A stretch of 64,000 bases of DNA from Azolla caroliniana (GCA_043228905.1 JBHGNT010000011.1:9548001-9612000); one strand, 5' to 3'. Shown: positions 10,434 to 20,375, numbered from the stretch's first letter. The notes: generated by a model not told the origin, from the sequence alone. Made by a program: numbers and translations.

Positions 10434-11476
10434 ACGTACGTCGCTGTCGCTAGTGCCTCAACCCAAAACATCTTGGGTAACTTGGCATGTGCTAGCATAC
10501 TCCGGACCCTCTTCATCATGGTCCGGTTCATCCTCTTGGCCAGCCCATTGAGTTTCGGCATCTTCGGCATGGTAAATTCGAGCCGGATTCCCTTCGAGCA
10601 GCAGTACTCCTCGAACTACCCCCGATATTCTCCTTCGTTATCTGCTCGAACCTCCTTCAGCTTCCAGTTGGTTTCCCTTTCCACTCTTGCGTGGAGCTCC
10701 TTGAAGACGGATAACACCTGATCCTTCTTCTTCAGCGGTGTGGCCCACAGCTTCCGCCTGTGGTCATCTATGAACATCACGAAGTATTGCGCTCCAGCAT
10801 GTGACTTTGTGTCTACTTGACACACATCTATATGCACCAGCTCCAATGGTGCATTACGTCTCATCGGTGGCCTTGATCGAAAGGAGTTCGGGTTTTGCTT
10901 ACCGGCCATGCAGTCGGTGCACCTCTCAAGGTGCACGTCCTTCAGCAAAATGAGGTTGTCATCGCCAAGCCTCCTCATCCCCTTCTCGCTCATGTGACAC
11001 AGTCTCTTGTACCACAGCTCACCGGCAATTTCAGATGCCACGTTCACTTCTTCCCAGCATAATCGGGCATTCATTAGGTACAGTGTGTTGACTTTCCGGA
11101 CCCGAGCCACTATTAGGCTTCCTTTGCAAAACTTCATGACATTGTTCCGGATGCTACCCGAGTAGCCTTCATCATCTAGCCGACCGGCTGATATCAAATT
11201 CAGTCGAACCTCCAGAACGTGTAGGACATCCTTCAGTAGTAACTTGCATCCGGTCCATGTCGTCAACAACACATTTCCTATGCCGACAATTCGGCATGTA
11301 CCTTCATTCCCCATCCGAACATAGCCATGATCACTGGTTGTGTAGGATGAGAAGCATTTCCGGTCTGGGGTCAGGTGGAACGACGTTCCGGAATCGACAA
11401 CCCACATTGTCTCGTCGCCGGCAAGGTTCACCTCCCTCTCCTCGGTGATGAGCATAAACTCCTCTTCACTTGCCAC
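10434..11476 (-). pseudogene. pol: Copia A protease, GAG-pre-integrase and integrase core (partial)
   Basis: Residues 1-20 end the gag/protease boundary (EEEFMLITEEREVNLAGDE). The protease triad is D-S-G in MWVVDSGTSFHLTPDR. GAG-pre-integrase follows (LWYKRLCHMSEKGMRRL, CTDCMAGKQ with its zinc ligands), then the integrase core LELVHIDVCQV (Asp), YFVMFIDDHRRKLW, VRADNEGEY (Asp) and, in a shifted frame near 10430-10600, LNGLAKRMNRTMMKRVRSML and FWVEALATATY. The open frame 10616-11476 is unbroken, so the copy is not very old. The frame is lost at about 10616, and the protein is truncated by E2. Confidence 0.85.
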
Positions 11477-11515
11477 GATTGTCGTCGTTCCCTTCCGGCC
11501 CAGCCCCCTCCGGTC

Positions 11516-12290
11516 CTATGACCGCTTTGAATCGGTACTGTCGGTTTCCTTCTCTTTCCGGAAATGCCGACAGTTCTTTTGGAAGTGCCCCGGCTTCCCA
11601 CAGTAGAAGCAAGTGGGCCTTCCCCTTGACTTTGACCGTGTCCTCGACTTTTCCCGGTTTTGGGGACTCCGGTTCCTCTGTCTTCCGCGTTCTGATTCAG
11701 TAAGGAGTGCTTTGGATTCGGAGCTTGTATCCTTGTCTTTCCGATGCGCCTCCTCATCTAGCAAGTTCGACTTGACTCTTGCTAGGCCCAGCGTTGCCCA
11801 AAGTGACAACTAACGTCTCCTAGCTATCTGGGAGGGAACCGAGCAGGAGCAGTGCTAGTACCTCATCAGCGAGAGGTACTTCCAACAATGTTGCCTGGGG
11901 AATCAGCCCCTAGAAGGCATTCATGTGCTCCGCCATGCTGGAGCCATCTTGGTACCGGAGCCGCACTAGCTTTCGGAATACCGAAACCCGATTAACGACA
12001 TTCTTGTTTTGGAACATAATGTTGATTCTTTCCTAGAGCTCATGAGCCTTACTCTCCTCATTGAAGTTGTGGTACAGGCTCATGTCGATGAAGCACCGTA
12101 TGTACGCCGTTGTCTTCATGTGCATCACCTCCCATACCGTGGCGTCGATCTTGTCCCCGAACTGAACCGGCAACCAAAGATCTTTAACCACGAGCATGTC
12201 CCCCATCTTCGACTTCCATACTGAGTAGTTGGAGCCGGTGAGCTTGAACATGCCTCCAAATGAATCTTCCATTTTCTGTGTCGTTCGCTC
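11516..12290 (-). pseudogene. gag: Copia A gag with CCHC knuckle
   Basis: The start is an ATG next to the primer site, MEDSFGGMFKLTGSNYSVWK near 12275. The capsid region reads DMLVVKDLWLPVQFGDKID, WEVMHMKTTAYIRCFIDMSL and, in other frames, LADEVLALLLLGSLP around 11880. The knuckle CFYCGKPGHFQKNC (C-x2-C-x4-H-x4-C) is near 11600. Stops and frame changes around 11810-12035 break it. The architecture matches the UBN2-type gag of plant copia elements. Confidence 0.8.
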
Positions 12291-12298
12291 TGATACCA
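12287..12298 (-). other. Primer binding site, copia A
   Basis: TGGTATCAGAGC on the minus strand is the complement of the plant initiator-methionine tRNA 3' end, three bases after the LTR. Confidence 0.9.
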
Positions 12299-12301
12299 GT
12301 T

Positions 12302-12869
12302 TGAAGAGAATCTCCGGAATAATGCTCGGCCACAACCGAGTCTTCAATCACTTCATTGAGAATTACAAACACAGAAATGGGAATGTGGAGATGGATGCAC
12401 GTATACACAAAAAACACTATAACAAGAGAGTACACAAGATGTTAACGTGGAAAACCCTGAGAGGGAAAAACCACGAGAGCCCACATACTCCAAACTATCA
12501 CTATATCAAAAGAATACAACGGGGGGGGCACAGAGGCAACGACCTCGTGCTCACTCTCTTCGCCTGGCGGCGATTACAATAGAGAATCACTTTGTGTCAC
12601 ACACACACACACTCTCTCTCTCTCTATTACGCTTTGTACAGCAGTTACAACAATATGGCAATACTGTGATACACACACACTTTGTTTGCCCTAGGTCATA
12701 TTTATACTAATAGGACATTAGGACTATTTACAGATATAGCCCAAATGGGCTCTCAGAAACATATTTCCATATATGTCCCTTCATCCGATGAGAGGTTCTC
12801 ACCGGGCCTACGTCATCCGGTTCTCACCGGGCCTTCATCATCCCATCCGGAGGGACCGAGATCCTAACA
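12302..12869 (-). repeat. 5' LTR of copia A
   Basis: 568 bp, starting TGTTAGGATCTCGG (12869) and ending GATTCTCTTCA (12302) on the minus strand, beside the primer site. It contains a quasi-palindrome CGTGG..CCACG (12446-12475), (AC)n/(CT)n microsatellite at 12599-12626 and a TATA-like TATAAATATGACC near 12695. The U3 end GGTTCTCACCGG... is copied again at 13090-13165. Confidence 0.8.
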
Positions 12870-13345
12870 AATAAAGTCTATATCAAGCCTAGTATTGATA
12901 AACAGCAAAAAGTCTCTTCAAAAGAATCATGCAATAATGTTGAGGGTTCATTATTGAGTCAAGTCGGGGACAATTTTAAAGATACGTCTCCAATAGAAAC
13001 AATCAAGGATAAGATTCTTAGAGATGTTTTAGGTAAATGGATGATAGAATGTAATAGGATACGTGTAAAATTAACCAATGCTACAATTCGGTTCTCACCG
13101 GATCTGCATCATCCAATTCTCACCGGGCCTTCATCATCCCATCCGGAGGGACCGAGATCCTAACAAATAAAGTCTATATCAAGCCTAGTATTGATAAACA
13201 ACAAAAAGTCTCTTCAAAAGAATCATGCAGTAATGTTGAGGATACGTCTCCAATAGAAACAATCAAGGATAAGATTCCTAGAGATGTTTTAGGTAAATGG
13301 ATGATAGAATGTAATAGGATACGTGTAAAATTAACCAATGCTATA
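12794..13345. repeat. 296-bp tandem duplication spanning the copia A LTR terminus
   Basis: Unit 1 begins at ggttctcaccgg 12794 and unit 2 at 13090. Both contain the LTR end (gagatcctaaca) followed by the same flank (aataaagtctatatcaagcc). Unit 2 has lost about 45 bp. The duplication therefore happened after copia A inserted and includes the host side of the junction. Confidence 0.85.
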
Positions 13346-13648
13346 ATTCCTTGAGATGATAATTTGAGATGAAGGTTGAGCATTTTTTTCGAAAAACAGT
13401 CATAAGATTATAGTGCAATGAGTGTGGAGAACCCTATGGTGGTGGTTCTACAGAAGCAAAAGTAGCAAATGTGTGTCTTAATAAATATTTTAGAAGCCAT
13501 ATTAAGATCCAAAGTCATGAAAACCAATATTATGCTGGAAGGGGGTTAAGCCAACAAGATGAATAAATAAACTTATCTAAAATAGATGACAAGGCCTATA
13601 TCAAGTCTTCGTTGGAAGTTCCCAAGACTTTTAATGACACTACAAGTG

Positions 13649-13728
13649 GTAAGCGTGTTTGTACTTTAAACCTTAGTATTGTAGTTATGAATAATATGCT
13701 AATATATGTGAAAACTATTTTTTTATAG
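13649..13728 (+). other. Probable spliceosomal intron in the unidentified gene
   Basis: GTAAG at 13649 and TTTTTTTATAG ending at 13728 bound an 80-bp AT-rich segment. The coding sense on both sides joins in phase 1 (..TTSG then DAEFDLIEATLHGYK). Confidence 0.5.
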
Positions 13729-14338
13729 ATGCAGAATTTGATTTAATAGAGGCAACACTTCATGGATATAAAGATAATGCAATGGTGAAGGTAAAAGGCA
13801 AGATTGATGGATCTTGGTTGCGATTATGCCCTCCACGGAGTGATTTGTCAACAATTTTGTCTCAACACATATGGAGATGGTTGGACATGTTGGTACACCA
13901 ATAATGAGTGGATTTCCGAGTCATCCACCAAAACAAGGAGCTTTACCTTCAAATCAACAAACCTTGAGAAAATTTCTTGTTTCAACCATGCAACCTTTGT
14001 CTAGTCAAGAATGTGAGTTCTCTACTCCACATTATTTTGGTTTGTCACTATTGTGTTGGGGATATTGGCATAACAACATAATGATAAACGATTATGGATT
14101 CTAAATAATCCAATTTATAATATGGGGAAACATTTTTGGATGTACAAATATCTTGTCACTTTGTAGTTTTACTTATAAAAATGTTTCGTGACTTTTATCC
14201 ACAACTAAAATGTCCATTGCATCTCACAGATTCTGATGGAGCTGAGATATTTTTTAGTAAAATAGGGGGGAATGATTGGTATGGAGTGTGCATTTGATAT
14301 ATCAAATGTTTTGCACTGCAACGGAAATGTAAACAAGC

Positions 14339-14869
14339 TTGCCAAATTTGAGTGCATTGATAGTGGATTGGTTTCGAAGAGCTCAAAAGAAGCAAGAATC
14401 AATATTGTCTAAACTCAATTTCATGCATGGCAAGCTTCTTGCAAACTTACAAGACTACATTGATATCTCAAATGATGATCAACTTGTTTTTGCACTTAAA
14501 GAAGGTTTAAAAGAAGCAAAAATTTTATGTGAGTCGTTAAATATGAAGCCTAAACACAATGGGCAATGGTGGAATTATCCCAGGATAGAAACAAAACAAT
14601 CCTTGAGTTATATATATGGAGAGAAAGATGATGAAGAATGTGTTGAACACAATAAAAACTCAACAATGCATGAATGTGTGGGGAATGATGATGAGATTGC
14701 AATAAGTGAAATTCGCCATGAATTGGATGCTATATTGGATGACAACAATGTGAACTCTAAAATCTCTTCATTTGTTCAAGTGGATGATAAGATTATATTT
14801 AAATCGACACTCATGAGTCATCTAAATGGTAATCTAACATTGTCAAAGGATAGACTCACACGTGTATGA
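14339..14869 (+). CDS. Open 176-residue segment of the unidentified gene
   Basis: This is the longest open stretch of the remnant. It contains FMHGKLLANLQDYIDISNDD, a charged middle (GEKDDEECVEHNKN) and DDEIAISEIRHELDAILDDN. Composition is hydrophilic and acidic, with no membrane segment or signal peptide. The ATG at 14339 lies inside the ancestral protein and is unlikely to be a true start, because neighbouring frames carry related coding sense upstream. No domain recognised. Confidence 0.35.
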   Translation: MPNLSALIVDWFRRAQKKQESILSKLNFMHGKLLANLQDYIDISNDDQLVFALKEGLKEAKILCESLNMKPKHNGQWWNYPRIETKQSLSYIYGEKDDEECVEHNKNSTMHECVGNDDEIAISEIRHELDAILDDNNVNSKISSFVQVDDKIIFKSTLMSHLNGNLTLSKDRLTRV

Positions 14870-15230
14870 GAAAGGGGTCTTCTTCTACTCATGTGAGAAT
14901 GCAAATAATTTCCTAAATGGAAATGGGAACCTAATTGGGATTGATTCAAATTGTGTTGTATTCTTTATTGAAGAAGATGTTAATTCAACAACTTGACCCA
15001 AAAGAAAAGGAATATCACGTGAAAATGTTGTTTGGTACTTAGGACGGGTACAAAGGATGCGAAGAAAGATTGGAAATAAATTTGTGGAGTACATGAGAGG
15101 AATTGACTTGATGGATAGACTTGAAGATGTTTAACTACAACTTTGTTGGTATTGGAAGATTAAACAGAGTAGATTATTTGCATATGATCTAACAGATATA
15201 AAAATGGTTGACTCTGAGTCAATTATTGGA

Positions 15231-15344
15231 CTAGCAAACCTCACATGTACCTCCAGTAATCCTATAATTAACAACCCGACCAGCCCGCCTCTTCATGCTG
15301 AAGACTTCCCAATCATGTACCGACCGAATCTTATACCCTAGCGT
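15231..15344 (-). pseudogene. L1 LINE ORF2 C-terminal tail, separated by E3
   Basis: Read on the minus strand this segment continues the LINE frame that stops at 22466 (LPWGRT), once the 4-bp target duplication is counted once: LGYKIRSVHDWEVFSMKRR, then a stop at 15233-15231. It shows the LINE was present before E3 inserted. No poly(A)-like tail is visible to its left, so the LINE 3' end is missing or decayed. Confidence 0.6.
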
Positions 15345-15448
15345 TGTCGTAGTGTATTCCACACACTACGTGAAAACCATAAAATAATATATCCGATTTT
15401 AGATACATATAAATAAATAAATAATATATCAAAATATTTATCACGTGC

Positions 15449-15515
15449 ATAAGGCAAGATTCAAACCCTATACCTCCACGTAGCCAAACCTCAACTTTAC
15501 CATTATGCTACCTTA
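15449..15515 (-). repeat. tRNA-derived SINE-like module inside the E3 LTR
   Basis: On the minus strand TAGCATAATGG (A box, 15510-15500) is followed about 35 bp later by GGTTTGAATCTTG (B box, 15467-15455), and further on by an ATTTATTTATTTA tail. This is the order and spacing of a tRNA-derived SINE head. The same copy is in the 3' LTR at about 21845-21911. Confidence 0.5.
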
Positions 15516-15589
15516 TCTTTAGTGTTCTACAAAATAGATTTAATAACTATAAGTGCTTTATTTGTGCCTACCTTTATTAAAAGGTAAAT

Positions 15590-15760
15590 CATGCATTTTT
15601 AGAGTGCGTGAATATTTTATAGAAAAACGCAAGCAACTAAAAAGTGACTCATGCACATCTAGCGTGCATGAGCACTATATTTAGCAAATAAAAACAAGGA
15701 TTAGAAAAGCATCACATGCATATTTAGTGTGCATGAACATATTAGAAAAAAGCATGTAAC
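15590..15760. promoter_or_regulatory. Three RY-like CATGCA repeats upstream of the E3 TATA box
   Basis: Each unit has CATGCA followed 10-12 bp later by GTGCATGA or GTGCGTGA, starting at 15590, 15650 and 15715 (60 and 65 bp apart), 70-190 bp upstream of the TATA box. CATGCA is the core of the plant RY element bound by B3-domain factors of the ABI3/FUS3/LEC2 type. Regulation is inferred only. Confidence 0.4.
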
Positions 15761-16070
15761 TATGCTTAGTCTCTCCCATCACTATATAAGGATGGGGAGC
15801 ACATTGTAGTTTTTGTTGATTATTTTTCTATAATGATCAATCAATCTAAAATATTTGTGGGATTCACAAATTTGCTAAAATAATTCTCTCTTACTACCTA
15901 AATATTGACTAAATATACTAAACTCGTGGGATTCACAAGATTCTTATCTTATAACTCTTTTTACCTATTCTTTACTAGCCTTATTTGTATTTTTCTTCCT
16001 CCTAGTCCAAAACCTCGGCAGTTCCCACCCGACTCACGCAACGATCCGGAGCCGAAAGGCACGACACAGT

Positions 16071-16086
16071 TGGTGAACCCGACATG
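16071..16086 (+). other. Candidate primer binding site of E3
   Basis: TGGTGAACCCGACATG begins four bases after the 5' LTR. It is not the initiator-Met site used by the copia elements here; I cannot name the tRNA. Confidence 0.6.
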
Positions 16087-16105
16087 AAAACCGGGTGGCA
16101 AGGAG

Positions 16106-17467
16106 ATGGAAAATCAACCGGAGGCTAGCAACATGATAATGATGTTCGAGCGCATGCTACAAGAACAACACGCGATGTCGGAGATAGCGGCATCAATAGA
16201 GCAGCTCGTGCAACGAAACAGGCAATTCAACGGGAAAGAAGTGTCACGGTATCTTCGGGACTACAAGGCAGAGATGCTACGGTGCGGAATATCGGAAGGA
16301 CTGCAAGTGACGTCCTTTAACCGGGTGGCGACCGATGGGCTTCAAGCAAGCATCCATGGGCTACGACAACAAAATCCGACATGGGAGGCGTTTGAAGAAG
16401 AAGAGCTAAAGAGGACGTTCGCCATCGAGGATTCCTCCAAGGCGACGCGAAGGGGATTTGAAGATTGGGTTGAGACGCCGGACAAGGGATTGAAGGTTGT
16501 TGATGTGTTTTCGGCATTCGAAAGTTGGTTCGGGAGGTTGTCCGCGAGAGATCAAGCTATCCTCGTACCGGACAAGGTGATCATGTTCTTGCGAGCTGTG
16601 GACGTTCGGGACCGGAAAGATCTCGGAGTGCTCTTGGAGGACACGACCACGAAGAGTGGCCTCACCGAAACATGGGAAAGCGTGCGGGATATCGTCGCGC
16701 GATACACAAAGAGGGGGCAATGGCTTGCCAACGAGGAAAAGAGGGTTTCGGAACCGATTCCGAAACCGAGAACCGGATTGGAAGACCATTAACCTAGGGC
16801 TCGGGAGACTACAACCGAGAAGGGGATTGATGCATCTTTGGTGGAGCAACTATTGAAGGAGATGGAGAATCTGAAGATCGCGATGGTGAAGAAGTCGGAT
16901 GACCGCCCCACATGCTCCAAGTATACGGACCGACGGTGCATATGGTGCGATAGCGCCGAACACGATCGGAGGGATTGCGACGAGCATAAGGAGGCGCTAC
17001 GGCGGGATCTCATCTACTACGAGGGAAACCGGATTCATTCGATGGACTCTTGGAAGCCACTCCGACCGAACTTCTGGAAAGGCGGCATGAAGAAGGTGCT
17101 CGAGGAGGAATTGGCGGCAAGAGGCAACTATGCGACAACCACGGGAATATGTGTCGGGGAGTCATCGAGAGCAAAGACGTCTTTTTGACCGGAAGTTCTA
17201 GAAAACACCGAGAAAACCAACTCCAACGAGATCCAAAGCACCGCGGAAGGCGTCCGGGAAGCTACGGGATGGGAGTGCCCTGTTGACAAGAATAGCGTAT
17301 ACGCCCTGTGTCAATTGCATAAGGTGTATGTGGACGAGAAACGACGACCCACCGAGGATGCGGGCGGGCCATCGAAGATACCGGAAATCTAGAACTCCGG
17401 AGGTAAGGGAAAAGAAAAGGCGACTCCGGCATTCAAGCTCACCTCGGACATAGAACAACAAACCGAC
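16106..17467 (+). pseudogene. gag: E3 gag
   Basis: The ATG at 16106 (MENQPEASNMIMMFERM) opens a frame that continues into protease with stops at 16790 (TAA), 17186 (TGA) and about 17390 (TAG). The first 228 residues form a helical capsid-like region (FNGKEVSRYLRDYKAEMLRC, FEEEELKRTFAIEDSSK, VFSAFESWFGRLSARDQAIL). After the first stop, a Cys/His cluster CIWCDSAEHDRRDCDEH resembles one zinc knuckle (C-x2-C-x5-H-x4-C). All parts are in the same frame, so three point changes separate it from an open gag-protease frame. Confidence 0.8.
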
Positions 17468-18151
17468 TTGAAAAGAGTGTTCGAGGAAAGGATCTTGGAT
17501 AGCCAGGTAGATTTCTCGCTTCGGGAGCTACTCGGAATAGCAAAGAAGGAGTTCCACGATCTTCTCGTGGATCTCGTGAAGCGAAAAAGACAAAGTACAG
17601 AGGAAAATGCTCCAAGGGTGAATGCGAACACCGTTTTAATGAACGACACCGAAGTGGAGGACGAAATTCCGAACTCCCACTATACAAGGCCACATTGGGC
17701 ACGCGCGACTACGGAGACTCTGGTCCGAATCGGCAACATCAAAGAACCCGTGCTAGCATTGATTGATCACGGATCGGAGATCAACTTGATGTCCAAGGAG
17801 TTCTACCGGAAGGGGAAGTGGCCTATTAACACCAACCATGGATGGAAGATTCAAGCGGCCACCAAAGCAACGGAAGATCTATTTGCGGCTTGTCCGGATG
17901 TGACGGTGAAGATCGGGGATGTCGAGATCGACCAAAATTTCTTCATGCAAGATGAGGTTTCACATTCCGTCATCCTCAGCCAACCCTTTATCACGGCATC
18001 ACGGATGGAGACGAAGGTGCTCAATAGCGGTGCGGCTTTTGCGCGAATTCGGAGCCAAAACGGTGGGAAATCCGTCCAATTCCTAACGGTGCCGGCAAAT
18101 CACGAAAGGAACAAGAGGGAACTTTTGTCCCAAGTGAGAATGGATTTTTAA
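17468..18151 (+). pseudogene. pol: E3 aspartic protease
   Basis: Open for 227 residues. A coiled-coil-like linker (DLKRVFEERILDSQVDFSLR) leads to SHYTRPHWARATTETLV and the catalytic D-H-G at 17765-17773 (ALIDHGSEINLMSKEFY), then VKIGDVEIDQNFFMQ and SVILSQPFITASRMETKV. It ends GAT TTT TAA at 18143-18151. The D-H-G triad matches E2, so the family may use an unusual active-site loop or may have changed it. The frame is shared with gag. Confidence 0.8.
18143..18151 (+). promoter_or_regulatory. Candidate -1 frameshift site (E3)
   Basis: GATTTTTAA ends the gag-protease frame. The -1 frame from 18148 is open without a stop through the RT to 19372, and it is also open upstream across the overlap. 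The same motif and same shift occur at 6222-6230 in E2. Confidence 0.55.
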
Positions 18152-20375
18152 AGAGGACTGTTGCGGAGTGGGGAAGTGATAGTCCGAGAAGCCCTGATAC
18201 CCCACACAGGAAGAAAACTCTCGGAGCAAAACATGTACGAATTGGTCCGGATGGGGCATCTACGTACACGACCGTAACCGGAGGATTGAAGAAAGGATAC
18301 CGACAAGTGGAGGATAAGTTGCGATCGGCATCAATAATAAAAGAAGATGAAGAAATCATGGGGATAGTCGAAGAAGTGTTCTATGGGAGCACGCTACAAC
18401 GACTTGAAGAGCTTGCGGAAGATAAAACCCAAGGGAACCGGGTAGTCCTGGTGGAATCGATCGAGATGTACGAGATCATTGCGAAAATGGAGCCGGATAT
18501 GCTCCGCAAAGAAGAAGCAATGGTAAGTACGAAATACAAGACCGTGGAGAAGAAGGTGAAACCAGCCGCGGGACCACTACCCGCCGATAGCGAAAAAAAG
18601 AGGAAAGAAGTCTCGGGAGATCCGACACTTCGGAAGTCCGTGGATATCGGACATGCCTTCAAGGATGAGACCCGGAAGAAACTTCGGATCGGTGAAGGTG
18701 GGTTCCTATTACAAAAAGAAGAAGAACGGTTTCGCGAGATGTTGGAGCAACACGGCAAAGCGTTTGCATTTACATCAAGGGAGATAGGGTGCGTCGATCT
18801 GAGAATAGTGGAGCCGATGGTGATCTTCACGATTGACCATGTACCGTGGAACTTGAAGCCGATTCCGGTGCCACGAGCGCATATTCCGAAAGTCATTGAC
18901 TTGCTCAAGGTGAAGGTGGTGATGGGGATTCTAGAGCCATCAATTGCTCCGTACTCAAATCGATGGTTTACGGTTCCGAAGAAGAATGGGTCACTCCGAT
19001 TTATCCAAGACTTGCAACCAGTGAATAAGATCACGATCCAGAACTCGGGAGTCGGTCCGATAGTGGACGAATTTGCGGAAGCTTTTGCCGGTCGTGCGAT
19101 ATACTCCATCGGATACCTATACTCAGGGTATGACCAATTCCAACTAGCCGTGGAGAGCCGAGACATCACAACCATGCGAACACCGATAGGATTAGTCCGA
19201 ATGTGCACACTACCACAAGGAGCAACAAACTCGGTTGCTCATATGATGAACGCGATGAACAAGGTGCTTCGAGACTGCATTCCGGAGATAACGATGCCGT
19301 TCCTCGATGACATTCCGATGAAAGGATGCGCGGTAGAAGAAAAAGATGAGACTATGGATGATCGGGGATTCTGAAAGTTCGTGGTCGACCATATTCATGA
19401 TTGTGAGAAAGTGTTGCGAAAGCTAGAAGATGTGCACCTAACACTTTCCGGGGAGAAATCGGCATTCGGGCAAGAAGAAATATTGGTGGTCGGACATCTA
19501 TGTGGGCCCTACGGCCGAAGACCGTCACCAACAAAGATCGATGCGATTCAAGCTATGGAGGAAATATGCGAGTCAACATCCGAAGTCCGAAGGTTTCTCG
19601 GTGCATGTGCATTCTATCACATATGGATTCCGCACTATGCACATATAGCGGACCCGCTCTACCACTTGTTGCGGAAAGGTAAGAAATTCGAATGGAAACC
19701 GGAACACACCAAAGCCATGAAGAAATTGAAGAAGACACTTCGGAGGGCGGAAGCACTTAAGAAGCCGAGCTACGACCGACCGATCATAGTAACGGTTGAT
19801 ACAAGTCCAACCGGTATCGGGTGGGTCATCAATCAAGCCGACTCGGATGGTTCGCGGTATCCGATCCGATTCGGAGCAAAGGTTCTCAACGAAAGGCAAC
19901 GTGGATATGCACAAGTCAAAAGAGAACTGTGGGGAGTCGTGTCGGTGATAAAATCGGATCGGGATTATTTGATCGGAGCCGAAGTGGTGATCGAGACAGA
20001 TTGTCTTCCGATACTCGGGATGATGCGGTGTTGTACGATACCGGATGTAGCTATGCTAAGGTGGGTTGCATATGTCAAGTCGCTTAATCTGGAGGTTCGA
20101 CACATCTCGGGGAAGGACAATGCGGTAGCGGATATGTTATCAAGGGCTCGGTTCGGAGACGACATAACCGAATCGGATAATGAAGAAGTTTCCGAAGACT
20201 ACTTCGTGTCGGAGGACATATGCCGAGTGAACGTAATCCGAGAATTCCGGGAAGAAGAATACGAGGGAGAAAGCTTGATGATCAGAAAGATGTTACAAGA
20301 GGCCGAGGACTCAACAAACGTTAAAGGAAGAACAGCCGAGATCCGAAGGAAGAAGAGGCAAGTCCAAAAGTTCAC
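18148..20375 (+). pseudogene. pol: E3 reverse transcriptase and RNase H
   Basis: Continuous in one frame apart from a TGA at 19372-19374. The first 200 residues are a charged linker; RT then shows VPWNLKPIPVPRAHIPKVID, YSNRWFTVPKKNGSLRFIQD, YLYSGYDQFQLAVESRD, MRTPIGLVRMCTLPQGATNS and the catalytic ITMPFLDDIPMKGC. Connection and RNase H follow: GACAFYHIWIPHYAH, IIVTVDTSPTGIGWVINQ, RELWGVVSVIK and GKDNAVADMLSRARF. A frameshift near 20375 precedes integrase. The protein is closest in wording to Tf/sushi-type elements. Confidence 0.85.

Larger units (their letters stand above)
10434..12869 (-). mobile_element. Ty1/copia element A, 5' half
   Basis: From right to left on the minus strand: LTR (12869-12302), initiator-tRNA primer site, gag, zinc knuckle, protease, GAG-pre-integrase and integrase core, cut at 10434 by E2. 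Protease before integrase before RT is copia order. The remaining integrase, RT, RNase H and 3' LTR should lie left of the window beyond element 1 and the rest of E2. Gag similarity to copia D (29850-31486) shows they are sister families. Confidence 0.8.
12870..15230 (+). pseudogene. Unidentified decayed multi-exon coding remnant
   Basis: Several plus-strand reading stretches look coding but are broken: KDKILRDVLGKWMIECNRIR (12990-13075), CNECGEPYGGGSTEAKVANV (from about 13410), a spliced stretch across 13649-13728, GTPIMSGFPSHPPKQGALPS (13880-13950), FYPQLKCPLHLTDSDGAEIF (14190-14255), an open 176-residue frame at 14339-14869, and ENVVWYLGRVQRMRRKIGNK near 15020. The paired cysteines and histidines in the early part look zinc-finger-like. 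I do not recognise the family; a DNA-transposon transposase or a dead host gene are both possible. Stops and frame changes occur throughout. The strand and order are consistent over 2 kb, which argues for one ancestral gene. Confidence 0.45.
15345..16066 (+). repeat. 5' LTR of E3
   Basis: 722 bp, TGTCGTAGTG...GCACGACA with 6-bp inverted ends. A TATA box ACTATATAAGG lies at 15781-15791. Upstream of it three related units carry CATGCA/TGCATG pairs (from 15590, 15650 and 15715). The distal U3 contains an antisense tRNA-like module (15449-15515). Confidence 0.95.

Noticed and set aside
18381-19208. 275-codon minus-strand frame opposite E3 RT
   Set aside because: Antisense of a GC-rich coding region; Ser/Arg-rich low-complexity sequence and no counterpart kept open in E2 beyond chance.
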